A stretch of 54,047 nt of DNA. Source: Lingula anatina. Taxonomy: Eukaryota > Brachiopoda > Lingulata > Lingulida > Lingulidae. Below the pieces are notes generated by a model. The model had not been told where the DNA came from and ran no database searches. It was given only the letters and a program-made list of their open reading frames with translations. Location of the stretch: contig NW_019776023.1 of the NCBI RefSeq assembly GCF_001039355.2, positions 57,570 through 111,616 on the forward strand, in the 5' to 3' direction. Position numbers and translations under genes: made by a program. Positions 11,440 to 22,289 of this stretch are shown here, piece after piece; position 1 is the first letter of the stretch; every line of letters begins with the position of its first letter.

Positions 11440-11545
11440 AAATCTGTTCAGGATTCAGAAGGAATCTGTTCAGGATTAAGAAGGAATCTGTGACATCAGA
11501 AGGAATCTGTTCAGGATTCAGAAGGAATCAGAAGGAATAAAGGAC
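11440..11545. repeat. Short tandem repeat of ggaatctgttcaggattcaga type
   Basis: Several imperfect copies of a motif around aatctgttcaggattcagaa follow one another; the sister copy at 24,064-24,180 has a different copy number. Confidence 0.8.
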
Positions 11546-11691
11546 AAGAAATTTTGGCAGCGTGTAAATAGTGTTTTTTTTTTTTTTTTTTTTTTTTTAC
11601 TTTCTCATTTCCCAGAAGTTGTACTTTAAAACAGATGAAGTGAGGAGCTACAAAGCCCTACAGGCCAACTGTTTATTCTAGGATGGGTGGA

Positions 11692-12140
11692 TAAAGGACA
11701 TTGTGCACAAAGAATCGATGGCCAATCACTCCACCCGTGCCGTAGGCTATCACCTCCAGTTCATGGGAAGTCAAGAGCACACTGCACATGCATGGCTGGA
11801 CTAGATGAGGCATGTAGCAACATATCGGCAGTGTTACACCCCATTTCCATAGATTAGATCGACCTACTTTAGATCGACCTAACTCCCTGGGGGTTCACGC
11901 TAAATAGCTGTCAGCCGGGCGGACACGAAAGTTAATTATCCCCTTACAGCTTGTAGTAGGCGGGACGGACATTAAAGTCGGATTATCTGAAAGTAATCTA
12001 GTGAGACTCCCCGCGGGGATAGATCGATCTATCTATGGGAATAGAGCCTTATTTTCCCTAGAAGCCTGGACCAAGGTCAGAAAGGAGGCATCTGTGACAG
12101 ATGTTCCAGCTTACTGGTTGATGCTATATCATCCTTTCAG
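11692..12140 (+). pseudogene. SWIM zinc-finger exon of the SAP/YqaJ transposon gene, interrupted by a MITE
   Basis: Acceptor tttattctag precedes an exon coding for a SWIM-type zinc finger (CTCMAGLDEAC) followed by LEAWTKVRKEASVTDV, ending at a donor after 12140. A 212-bp MITE splits it at 11837-12048. Relative to the typical C-x-C-x(n)-C-x-H pattern the His position is changed (ACSN). Together with the SAP and YqaJ exons upstream it belongs to the same type of transposon gene, but in scrambled order. Confidence 0.6.
11837..12048. mobile_element. PIF/Harbinger-like MITE (TTA target duplication), copy 1
   Basis: The 212-bp insert begins CACCCCATTTCC and ends GGGAATAGAGCC, flanked by TTA on both sides (11834-11836, 12049-12051). 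The sister segment at 24.45 kb has the empty site with a single TTA. Inner repeats include AGATCGATCTA near both ends. The same family occurs at 35.45, 39.35 and four times between 51.6 and 53.1 kb. Confidence 0.85.
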
Positions 12141-13730
12141 GTACTAAATTAACTTACTATTTTTAAGAGCATTTTGTGGTATCAAGGTAAACCAAAAATT
12201 TATTTGGTAGCCATCCATTCCTGCACTTTTGTGATCATGTTTATTTGATATGCCTACCTTGAAATCTCTGCATACTAACTTATGCAAAAAATGTTTTATG
12301 AGATTAAATTACATATTCATAGATTGAACTGTCTTTTACCTAATGCCTGTGTTACTGAAAAGGACCTTGACAGTCACTTCAAGAGTATGACAAAGAAAAG
12401 TTTCTTTTTGAAATCTCAAGTCTTGTATACAAAGAAGGTTCTAAGAGTAAAGTGTATGAAATAATCAAGAATTCTTATTATTTTAAACTACGCAGCAAAG
12501 CTTACAAATATACAGACACCACATAGAAAATAAGGCAGCAAAGCTGACAAATGTTCAGACATTCAGACGTAGGAAAGAGTATGCCAAATAACATTTCCGC
12601 CCATTTTGATGTACTATTACATAATACTTTAAAACAGCACTAGAGCACTAGTACTGCTCCATAATATGAGGTAGCTGAGCAAAACAAGTAGACATACACA
12701 GACTACAAAAAGGGTGGTGCAAGAATGGTTCAAGAAATGGAAGCCAAGAACCATCCAAGTGGACATTTAAAAAACTGGACTGGATAACAATTATCTGATT
12801 TATGAAAGTGTAGAATTGAAGAAAACAAAACTAGTTTTTAAACCCTAAACAGACTTTCACCAAAATACATTAGGGATTAACTGGATCCTACAGGTACAAT
12901 CATAGACAATATCGTAAAATCATCAGATCAAGTAATGTGGGAAATCTCCATTTCACATTTGGTAGACATAAAGACAAAGACAAACCAGTACTGACTAAAG
13001 GTCCAATATGAATTTCAATTGAGATATGGAACTGTCTTCACTATGAAGTTAAAAGCTATTTTTTTAATTTTACAGTATTTCAAAATCAAAGTTAATTTTA
13101 CACATGTATATAATTATTAGGTTATACTGTTTAAGTTGTACTGTTTTTCATAAAGAGGAACGAAAAAAATTGGTAGTCTTTTATTTAAATGGCAGGTCCC
13201 ATATCCACACATCTCTTTGAAGTTAAGCCTCATTTACAGAATGAACTGCTAATCTTAAATTTTCCCAAAATTAGCCAAAACAAGGGAGTAAACGGCAAGA
13301 CATAATGGGAAAAAATTTAAGCAGTTCTGTCATTTGTTAAACAGTGTAGATATTCTATTTGAGTTCAAAACAATAAAGTTAGTTCCAGTGGAGTCTACTC
13401 ATTTGCTTTATTAGTATAAACAACATACTAGTAGATATAAAAACCAGAACATCACAATTAAGGAGGTTAGTAAAAGCTTGTTCAAGGAAAAACTTACTAG
13501 TATCAATGTGTGATGGTCTTTCTCTCGGCAGATTTCATTGACAAACAGCAAACAAAGTTCTTAGATTTAATTGAATTCAGCTTGGTCTTGTGTCTTCATT
13601 TTATATAGTTGCCCATCACCATATTGTACTGTTGTACTGCTGGTCACTAAAACAAAAAAAGTACAAAATACCTTACAAAATACCTTACAAATAAAACAAA
13701 TACATTAAATACTAGGAATTAAAGTAAAAC
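12141..13730. other. Non-coding part of segmental repeat A
   Basis: Short frames (for example 12282-12464) are conserved in the sister copy simply because the two DNA segments are near-identical; I see no recognisable protein. Confidence 0.5.
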
Positions 13731-14633
13731 TTACATAATTGTGGAGTCTTAGGCAAAATAGAAATAGAGTGACACTGCCTGGTCTGAGTCTGGTCTGAGT
13801 GTGGTCTGAGTACCTGTGGTCTGGGTGGAGATGAATGTAACCCAGAGTCACATGAGCGAGTATATTCTGGTGTTACACCTGAGTGGCATAGTGAACAGTT
13901 AAAAGGACACAAAAGAGGATTTTCNCTCTGCAACAGCAAGCCTTAATCTGTCTGTGCATAATTTGTTTGGAAATAAAGGAAGGTGGGCAAAGATTTGCAG
14001 GGAAGACCATTTGTGTATATGTGAGGAGATTCAGTCTGAAGAGCATGTGGTTTGTTCCTTTGCAAAAACAACCGTGATTTGAAATAACTTTCCACGGGTT
14101 TACTTTGGAAGCCTTGCAAATGTTTTTAATACTCCATAATAGCAAAGCATCTTTAATGAAATGACAAAATTGAACAGCTTTCAGGGCATTTCAGAAGCAC
14201 ACTAGATAATGCAGGCTATAGTGTGACGATGTAGTGTGTTAGCTGAACTAAGAAATCAGATGACAATGTAGTTGAATCGAATGCAATTGGTGATATGAAG
14301 AATGAAACAAATTGTGAAAAATTCAGTTCATTCAGTGTCAGAGGGCTGATACAAATGATAAAACTGATAAGAATGAAAGAGATGAATTATGAAATTGGTT
14401 GAAAGGATATGACTTGAAAAAATTGCAGAGAAAAGATGCAGATTTGAAAATAATCATAGGTTGGTTAGAGAATGGTGAACCTAAAGAGTCAGAGTTATGC
14501 TTGTGTAGTATGGCACTGAAAGAATTGTGGAATTGCAAAGAGCAATTGATTCTTTTGAATGATGTGTTATATTACAAACGGGAAAAGAGAGAGAATAGAA
14601 ATTTGTGTTTAATTGTACCAAAAGATTAGGTCA

Positions 14634-15143
14634 AGGGGCCCGCACATGGTGAGCCTTTGGCGCGCGCCACTTGCGCTGCGCCAGATGCTCGCGCTCCTCA
14701 GCTCCCCGCAAACGATGCACTCTTTGCTCAGCAGAGATGCCTCCCGGCCTGCCCCTATCAGACGCACCGCGAACTGTGGGATCATGTGATTAAGGAAACA
14801 TTACATATTTATTTTTTTCTGAAAGTAATGGCAATTGGTGACCACGTTAATCAATCAGACTAACTATAACTGTGTACATTTTTGTTTACTTCGCTGGAGG
14901 CTGCCATTGTTCTTTTTTTCCGGCTACCGGCATATGCGCATTGTTGGCATGGCGTGAGCAATCGGCGCTTGCACCCCGCACACGCTGAGACATTTGCCTC
15001 AAGAGACCAAAAATATCAAACACGTGAGATATGTTGCTCAGACGCGTGAGAGGCAAAAATCTCACCAAAATAGCCCCGCACACGATGAGAAAACGGCGCA
15101 GCGCAAGTGGCGCGCGCCAAATGCTCACCGTGTGCGGGCACCT
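14634..15143. mobile_element. 510-bp GC-rich MITE with ~48-bp terminal inverted repeats
   Basis: The left end AGGGGCCCGCACATGGTGAG and right end (complement AGGTGCCCGCACACGGTGAG) pair over about 48 bp including GGCGCGCGCC. TCA flanks both sides (14631-14633, 15144-15146). Gypsy copy 1 shows the uninterrupted site near 8676-8684, so insertion happened after the gypsy duplication. The 3-bp duplication fits a PIF/Harbinger-type origin (inference). No coding region; its frames are unrelated to known proteins. Confidence 0.9.
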
Positions 15144-16179
15144 TCAATGAAGTTTTATTTTTCTGCCATGATTCAAAAACAGCTGGTCATTTTGCTTATG
15201 AGAAAACTTTGCAAAAACTCAAACAATCATTCAAGTGGCATGGAATGGAGATTGTAAATTGTATGTAAGTTCATGTGAACTTAGCAATAAAAACAAGCAT
15301 AGTACTGTTCGACTAAAAGCCAAAATGAAATTACATCATGCAGGATTTCCTATGGAAAAGCTTCATTTTGACATACTTGGACCATTGTGATGATAGATCA
15401 GTTTACTAAGTGGATAGAGTGTGTGGCATTGCCAAATCAGACAGCTGAATTAGTAGCAAAAGCATTTTTTGAAAAATTCATAGTTACTTTTAGTTGTCCA
15501 CAAGAGATATATACTGATCAAGGTTCAAATTTTCAAAGTGTTTATTTAGAAATTTGTGTAGTCTTTTAGAAATCAAACAACTTAGAACAACTGGTTTTAG
15601 AGCAATGGACAAGTTGAAAGATGCATGGGTATTATTACACAAATGATTATTATAGATGTAATGTAGAAGGGAATGTGAGATATTGGGATAGAGATTTACC
15701 TCAATTAGTTATGGCATTACATTCAACTGTGAATGCATCTACAGGGTCTACTCCTAACATGATGATGTTAGGGAGAGAAGTTTTTATGCCATTCCATTTA
15801 CTAACAGGTAGTGTGAATGAAAATTTGATACCATATGAGACTCATGAATGGTTAAGAAACTTGAGTGAAAGCCTAAATAGATCACATGAAATGGCTAGAG
15901 AAAAGTTGAAATGTGCGCAGAAACGTCAAAAACAACTGTACGATGCAAAGTTGAGAGAGAGTGAATATACTTGTGGTCAGAAGGTATATTTAAGGGATGA
16001 AAGTCATAAAAAGGGAGAAAGTAAGGAACTTAGACCCTTATATAGAGGACCATATGATGTTATCAAAGCATCCCCACCTCTCTATACAATGGGGCTATAC
16101 GCGGAGCTGTTTGTCCTAAAGAGGGCGCTGGGGTAATAGTGGTTATTGAAGATAGCCTCGTTTTCGCGTCCGTGTAGAA

Positions 16180-16890
16180 ATGGCTCTAGAGTATGGGGAG
16201 CAAACGGTGGGGAAGTTAAAATTTCAACTAGTTGAAAGAGGAGCCTCCACAAGAGGAAAGAAACCGGATTTGACAGAAAGGTTAGTGTATTTTCTTATAA
16301 ATGTGTCAATTGTATCACTAACATTGAAGGTTTCGCGCTCGAATCTTCCAGTAAAATATGGGTTTCTGTGTGAGCTCCCTGTCAAAAGCCAGGTGTAAGC
16401 GGCGGCTAGTTCCACACTACTTATATGCCTAATTTATTACTATATTTCAAGATAATGATATTGTCATTGCATATTTCTATGTTCCGAGAACATAATGAAG
16501 GTATTCATGTTTAAAATGTTTATTGTAGGCACTCCTAGTCAATAAAGGACCGTTCGTTTCGGTAATCAAATTTCGTGTACCAGGTCTGACATTTAACACA
16601 TGACTTATGTCAATGCAAATTTGTAAAGGAGAAACAAGGGTTGATGCATGTTTTATGCCAATGACAGTTGACATAACTAAGTGTAGATGAGGTAGACAAT
16701 CAAAACAAGGTTTGCCAAGAATGTTAGCATGGTTTTGTTAACATCATTGTTTTTTTCACTCCCTCATAACCTTGCATTGATGTTGGTAGGTCACAGAGAA
16801 GGAAGTGTCAGAACTGGAAAACAGAACAAGAAGCCAAAGTAAAAGTCAAGTGTGGCATGAAGAAAGATCATGGAGAATAACAGCATCGAG
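16180..16890 (+). pseudogene. SAP/YqaJ-type transposon gene remnant, copy 2
   Basis: Same layout as copy 1: SAP-like frame at 16180 and a spliced exon at 16790-16890 ending in the W-R-I-T-A-S-R motif with donor gtaggt. The following exon is missing because similarity to copy 1 ends at about 16947, where gypsy 3' sequence resumes. Non-functional. Confidence 0.65.
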
Positions 16891-17487
16891 GTAGGTGTGC
16901 AAACGAAAATAAGTTTGCTAGTTTTTTACATGTTCAAATATCTTGTACAGTAACTGTTCCATGGAGGAAATTAACTTTGTGAAAATATACATTTATGGAA
17001 ATGGTATGGAGCCCAAGACGGAGATTCTGAATTCTTCGTTGACTTTGTTTCACTGGAGAACTTTGTATCATCTGTTTAAAAAAACTTTCGTCAGAGGATC
17101 GTGAACTCAGTTGTCATTGGTATCAGTGGATAGAATTTACTTTGATGCATGGATGAAAAATGAACTATAATGATTTGAATATCTTCACATTGACAATGTT
17201 ATCATTGATGATGTTGTTTTGAACAACTTTGAGTTAAAATCAATTTGTTTACTTTAAAGTTGATTTAAAGTGAAAATGGATTTTAAAAACTGTTTTGCTT
17301 TCCAAAAGATGAGCATTTAAATATGCTGAGACATGGACTTGATTGACTTTTCAAAAATGAACTAGTTGCATTACTTGCTTATTTTAAATATTAAGTAAGA
17401 TTTCAGTTGTTGAGTTATAATTGTTAGTTTAACAATTTAAAGTTATGTTTTATATTGTAGTTTTGTTCGTCAAAAGGGGGGGGGGAG

Positions 17488-17782
17488 TGTGACAATGTAG
17501 TGTGTTAGTTGAGATTGTTTTATATTGCTACCGGTAGCTACAGGTATATATGTATAGATGTCTCTATAAGTAAAGTACAGTCCAGTGCGCACGTTTGAAT
17601 CTCTCCTGTGAATGGTAACTTAAAGGTAAAACTGTTCGTTGTATAATTGATTCTGATTGGTAAAAATGTACTATCTAAACTTGTATATAAGGTATGACTT
17701 GAAATAAATCGGCCTCTCTTTGGCTCTTTGCTCTTGTGGCCATTTGTACCTTCATAAGGCACTGGGCCGCAAAGGCGTAACA
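17488..17782 (+). repeat. Gypsy 3' LTR (solo in this window)
   Basis: Begins TGTGACAATG directly after the polypurine tract and ends GGCGTAACA, with TGTGAC/GTAACA as imperfect short inverted ends. Inside are a TATA-like tataagg near 17688 and an AATAAA near 17703, as expected for an LTR. No matching full 5' LTR is seen; only about 26 bp of its start recur at 8267 and 14219. Confidence 0.75.
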
Positions 17783-17927
17783 ATATATTATAAACCTAGC
17801 ATGTACCATGTTGGGTGGCCCCAATTCAAGAAATTTGTGTTGGCAATACATGAGAAGGGCCAGCGCATAGTGGTCTTTTTTTAGTAGAATACAGGCTTAC
17901 AGAATAAAGTTAAAAGAAAAAGGGAGG

Positions 17928-19300
17928 GTGAAACTGATCAGTGACTACTGGCTACACTCAATGATGGTTAATGTGCCAGAAATACCGGCAAGGTCATCGT
18001 ACAAGCCTTCATGCAGGGGCCAAATGTTGGAAGAGAATTGTGTACTTGCAGAAAGTGCGACTGAAGAAGGGAAAAGGATGTACAGCCAGTCTGCCTCAGA
18101 GCTGAGGACCCTTCACTATCAAATTAGAAAAACATTTGATGGCCCTTGCAAAAATAACAGGTCGAGAAGATCAGTTCTCCCAATTGTAGGCAATGTGGCA
18201 AATTCTTTGTTTGGGGTTGGGACAGAAAGTCAGTTAAACAAGGTGATCAGTCATGTGAACAAATTATATTTTCAGCAACAAAAAGCACTCGCCACTTTCA
18301 CTTAATTTCCAAAACATTTTGATTCGATTTTTTATGAACAAAATGATAGACTAAACAACAAGGTTAAAAAAATTGAGGTCAACCATAATTTAAATGTTTT
18401 GACTGGGGGGGGGGGGGGGGCTTAGAGAAATTGAGAATGGTATGGAATTCAACTTAAAATTGCTCACTAAATTAATGCATCTAAGTTCAACAACGGCTAA
18501 ACTAAACAATGAAATAAGAAACACCATATTAGGCATAAATGACCTGGCACATGGCCGATTATCCCCAGTGTTGTTTCCACCTCACACACTGGAAAAATCA
18601 CTTCAACAAATACAGACAACACTTCAAACACCAGGGGCGTAACCAGGCATACGCACGGATGCACTGTGCGTACAATTTTTTGAGCCAACCATGATATTAT
18701 TCTCCATAAATTCAGTGTATTTTTCACGGAATATAATTGTACCTGGGAATTTTCAAAATCTGTGCGTACAATTTTAAATGGTCTGGTTACGCCCCTGAAC
18801 ACACATGAAAAATTTTGAGATTCACAGAGATTTAAATTTTTATTACAAACACGCTAAATTTGCAACCAATAGAGTCAACAATTCTATCATAATAACACTG
18901 AAAATCCCAATCCTTTCCTCATCAGATTCGAACCAAATTCTAAAAACAAACATTTGAGATCCCAAAAAATGCAACCAGTAACCATTCATCAATTCTAACA
19001 AACATTCCAGAACATTTCGGCAAACCAAATTCAGACAAATCACCGATCACTTTCAATGAAAACTTCATTAGTGAGTGTGTAGGCGAAAATGAAAAGTTAT
19101 GTGAAATATCTAATTTAAGACCAACAATTTATCACAAGTGCCTCCAAGCTAAAATATTAGATAAGCATAACATAAAGCAGTTTTGTGATTTCACATTTTT
19201 GCCAAATAATGTCAAGCCATCAAACAAAAGACTAGGAAAAAACAATATTTTAGCATATAAAATTCACAATCTCAACAACCTAGCCTTTAGATTATACCCA
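17928..19300 (+). pseudogene. Env-like glycoprotein remnant of an invertebrate LTR element
   Basis: The frame 17928-18305 contains a furin-like basic site (RSRR) followed by a hydrophobic stretch, then a helical, Gln-rich segment; the frame at 18442-18642 (LLTKLMHLSS.., LGINDLAHG) and further broken pieces to about 19,300 continue the same type of protein. This resembles the fusion-protein envelope genes of invertebrate gypsy-like or errantivirus-like elements. It is broken by stops, a G-run at 18405-18420 and a MITE at 18632-18797, and lacks a usable start and a complete membrane anchor. It is an old, dead copy. Confidence 0.6.
18632..18797. mobile_element. 166-bp MITE (CAGGGGCGTAACCAG ends, 5-bp target duplication)
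   Basis: Ends CAGGGGCGTAACCAG and CTGGTTACGCCCCTG are exact inverted repeats. AACAC flanks both sides (18627-18631, 18798-18802). Inside, GTGCGTACAATTTT occurs twice. It interrupts the env-like remnant. Confidence 0.9.
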
Positions 19301-19404
19301 CTGTATAACTAAGAACCTAGTACAAATTTGGCAAAAGCTCGCACATGATTCCGCAAAGTGATTTCAGTTATATTCCGTGAGAATTGTAAGAACACGCACT
19401 AACG

Positions 19405-20431
19405 ATGGCCAAGGGACACAACAACGAGGAAGAAGCTACCATCCAGCCTGGAACCAAAATGCAGAGATTAGTCTACACATTGGATATCTTGGCCAGGGAC
19501 CTCCAAGGTAAGCAGCACCGTAGACAAAGTAGAATAGATGAGGCCTACACGGGTATAAGTCCATGTGACAGAAACGTCCCGTCGGAGGTCTAGACGTAGA
19601 CGTATATTGAGGAGTTGGATGTTTTAAATGACACGGTGCGAGATATTCTGGTGGGGGGTTACAGTGAAACTAGTTACTAAATCCGCGAGGGGGGCCCTGA
19701 GAAGGTATCTATAGCGATTTTTAAACTCCCAACCCGATAGGCACAGGACGGTCTGGCCCACGATAAGAGAACACATCCAAAGGTCTTTTCTTTCTCCACA
19801 TGAACTGGAGAAATTAAAATCAGAATTAGAAATTATCACGCAGTCGGGATATGAGAGCATAACGACCTTTAATTGGCGATTTTTAGAAGCCAGCAACAGG
19901 GCCTACCCTGTTCCGTGTAACAAAGACGCAGAACAAAATTCTACGAGCGTACATCAGAGCTCTTTTAGATAAGATGCTAGCAGAAGACCTCCTTGTGAGG
20001 GGTCGTCCGAGAACGCTAGTGGGAGTCCAGAACTGGGCCGTACATAAAGATTCAGGTAAAGAAATGTACCATCAAATCGTGGGACACCAACAACAACTGC
20101 AACAGCAACGGGCACTTTTTCCACAAACAAACATGCTAGCACATAAAACACACATGCAACAAGTAGAAAGACATGAAAAACCCATGGACATCTCAGCAGT
20201 TGACACAAATAAGCTCTTACTCGAACAAATGCATAAAACAGCAAACTGTCTAGAAAAATTACAAACCAGAATGGCTAAAATAGAAACGCGAGTGTATAAT
20301 ATTCCCTCCCCACGGCCACACAACCAACCTAGGTACAAAAACCAACAACGCCAATATGACAACTCACGGCCTTTTACGGAAAGAAATTCAGGGTGGACAA
20401 ATGACGGTACAGTGATCTGTTACAACTTTAA
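19405..20431 (+). pseudogene. Gag-like remnant of an LTR element
   Basis: Frames at 19405-19593 and 19974-20431 give a gag-like layout: an N-terminal part (YTLDILARDLQG), a Gln-rich segment with MDISAVDT, a coiled-coil-like helix (CLEKLQTRMAKIETRV), a basic Asn/Gln/Arg-rich stretch and the start of a zinc-knuckle-like motif (VICYN). That motif is cut by a TTAA-flanked MITE at 20432, and beyond it the expected metal ligands appear changed. Stops between the frames show it is dead. It follows env-like sequence with no LTR between. Confidence 0.5.
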
Positions 20432-20757
20432 AGGGATAATAACTCTTCGTATAAGATCTATATTTCACAATAAAAACAATTGTAAACAACTCCTAGAAAT
20501 ATGATATACCACAAATACGGCAGTTATAGCTATTATTCTGATATCTGAGCTTGTCTTTAGACCACGTGACCTCCATTGATGGCTATACTTTGTTATAATC
20601 TCTTAAGAGATTATAACACAAAAACCAACCTTTTAGAAAAAAACCAGGGACTAACTTTGAATGTAAAAATGGATTCATTAACCATTGGTAAGTATGGGAA
20701 AATTGTTGTTTACTCCAGGAAAATTCATTTTTTGACCAAAACGAAGTTATTATCCCT
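20432..20757. mobile_element. 326-bp piggyBac-like MITE (TTAA target)
   Basis: TTAA flanks both sides (20428-20431, 20758-20761). The termini AGGGATAATAACT and AGTTATTATCCCT are inverted repeats. An inner palindrome CTCTTAAGAGATTATAAC is present near 20599. TTAA targeting is the hallmark of piggyBac-type transposition. No coding region. Confidence 0.8.
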
Positions 20758-20949
20758 TTAACAAAATAGGGCAAAGAGAGAATGCCCGCAGCTGACAACT
20801 TTGAAAAATAAGAAACATTTAAACTAGATGTGGCAGGTACTGAAGCACTTTCAATTAGTAGATTAGCTGTAGTTTTAGCTCTTAGTGGAGTACGAAGTCA
20901 GTTTGGCATCATTGAAGAGAATGCGCAGGAAGTTGGGATGGATCTGAAG

Positions 20950-22289
20950 TAGGAAGGGGTATTGTCAACTTGTGAAACTCGTGAACAGACCAAAGAGGGT
21001 ACAATGGTGTAAAGAGGCATTGGTTGTAGAAGACAAATTTGAAGATGTGATATGGACTGGTACGGCTTTACCGATCATAGATTTTACTTATTCGACCTTT
21101 ATGTGTCATTTGTCGCATTTAACAGGTTAATATTTATAAAGATATTTTGTAAAACTATTGGATTTTCTTCTAATACGTGCAAAACTTACTTTCAAGGCAA
21201 AAACAATCAGCTGTTTGAATATGAAGACATTTTTCCTTGCATTTGAAATACATAACAGCTGTAGAGCGTTAGTTGCAAAAGTGCACACATCTCAAATTCA
21301 AACATATTCCAGTATCCAGTAATTTATTTAATTATTTTTTCCCTTTAAGACGAATGCACAGAACAAATGGACAGCCACGGCCGTTTTGTATTCCGGAAAG
21401 TCGTCTTCGACAGCGAACGCAACGATATAAGTGAGCCACCACCACTGCGAGCGAAAGTTAAGCACCCTTACAAAGTGTATGTATGGGCCGGTGAGTAGCA
21501 AAATTAATGTATATTACAAAAAAAACAGGTAAAAGATAAATACAGTTTTAATTAAAATGTAGAATTTGTCGCTAAATTTCCCTCAGTGTCTATTTTAGAT
21601 CCATCTAAAGAAACGCAAACATAAATATTTTCATGGCTTTTGATTATTTAAATAGATTCCTCCAAATAAGGTGACACAAGCAGTTTTTTTTTAAGTCTCC
21701 CGAAATAGGTGTCACGAATCACAGACACCACCATAAGCACTAGCATAATTACTCCATATTTTTCTTTTTCAGTTATATCAAAAAACAGCGCCGTAAAGTA
21801 CGCTATATTTAGCGGTATAATAACTTCTAATGTATGAATTTTTATTTTACTTCAGGTATATCTAAAAGGGGTGCAACGAAAATAGCCATATTCAGCGGCC
21901 TTACGAATTCGGACTCGTACATCCAGATACTTAACGATTACCTCATCCCCTTCATTAAGACGTCGATGCCGAATCATCATAGATTCCAACAGGACAATGC
22001 CCCCCAGCACACAAGCAGGAAAACTAAAGGATTTCTTAAGGAAAATGCAATAAACTGGTTTCAAACTCCCCCCGAGAGTCCAGACTTAAATCCCATAGAA
22101 AACATCTGGTCTACGATGAAACACCACTTAAGAAAATACAATAAGCCAAAAACAAAAGATGAACTTATAAGTGGGATGCAGGAATTCTGGAAGACGGTCA
22201 CAACTGAGGAATGTATAAAGTACATTAGCCATATAAACAAAGTTATTCCGGAGGTGTTGAAAAGGGAAGGCCGTGCATCCGGATATTAG
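20950..22289 (+). CDS. Tc1-like DD34E transposase, intron-containing, 5' part incomplete
   Basis: Exon to 21059 encodes GYCQLVKLVNRPKRVQWC and ..DVIWT; the donor G|GTACGG and acceptor ctttaag|AC build the first catalytic Asp (D-E-C-T-E). Exon 21350-21490 ends YVWAG with donor gtgagt; exon 21856-22289 starts after ttacttcag and reads ISKRGATKIAIFSG, then RFQQDNAPQHTS with the second Asp and PDLNPIENIW with the catalytic Glu, 34 residues between Asp and Glu as in Tc1. The frame is open to TAG, with AATAAA near 22,428. The N-terminal HTH part is not clear: a stop lies just upstream. Tc1 genes are usually intronless, so either an unusual element, introns acquired in a domesticated copy, or insertions mimicking introns. 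Confidence 0.7.

Larger units (their letters stand above)
11145..13895. repeat. Segmental repeat, copy A (sister copy at 23,757-26,375)
   Basis: From ggctgtaagct to gtgaacagtta this stretch is colinear and highly similar with 23,757-26,375, differing by small indels, a 212-bp MITE (only here) and one about 60-bp stretch (only in the sister, near 25,045). It carries the SWIM exon and probably 5' parts of the minus-strand transposase gene (a possible donor at 13733). Confidence 0.85.
13959..17487 (+). mobile_element. Ty3/gypsy fragment, copy 2, with nested elements, ending at its polypurine tract
   Basis: Near-identical to copy 1 from cataatttgtttgg onward. It carries the integrase zinc-binding region (14399-14628), is interrupted by a 510-bp MITE, resumes with the core (15387-15569) and a 171-residue open C-terminal frame (15621-16136) holding the basic tail RPLYRGPYDVIKAS. 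A SAP/YqaJ fragment is nested at about 16,080-16,947; gypsy sequence then continues to a polypurine tract AAAAGGGGGGGGGGAG at 17472-17487, directly before an LTR. The element lacks gag and most of pol and has stops, so it is inactive. Confidence 0.85.

Noticed and set aside
14657-15257. Three frames in the GC-rich insert
   Set aside because: They lie in a MITE defined by inverted ends and an empty site; two run through its terminus into gypsy sequence.
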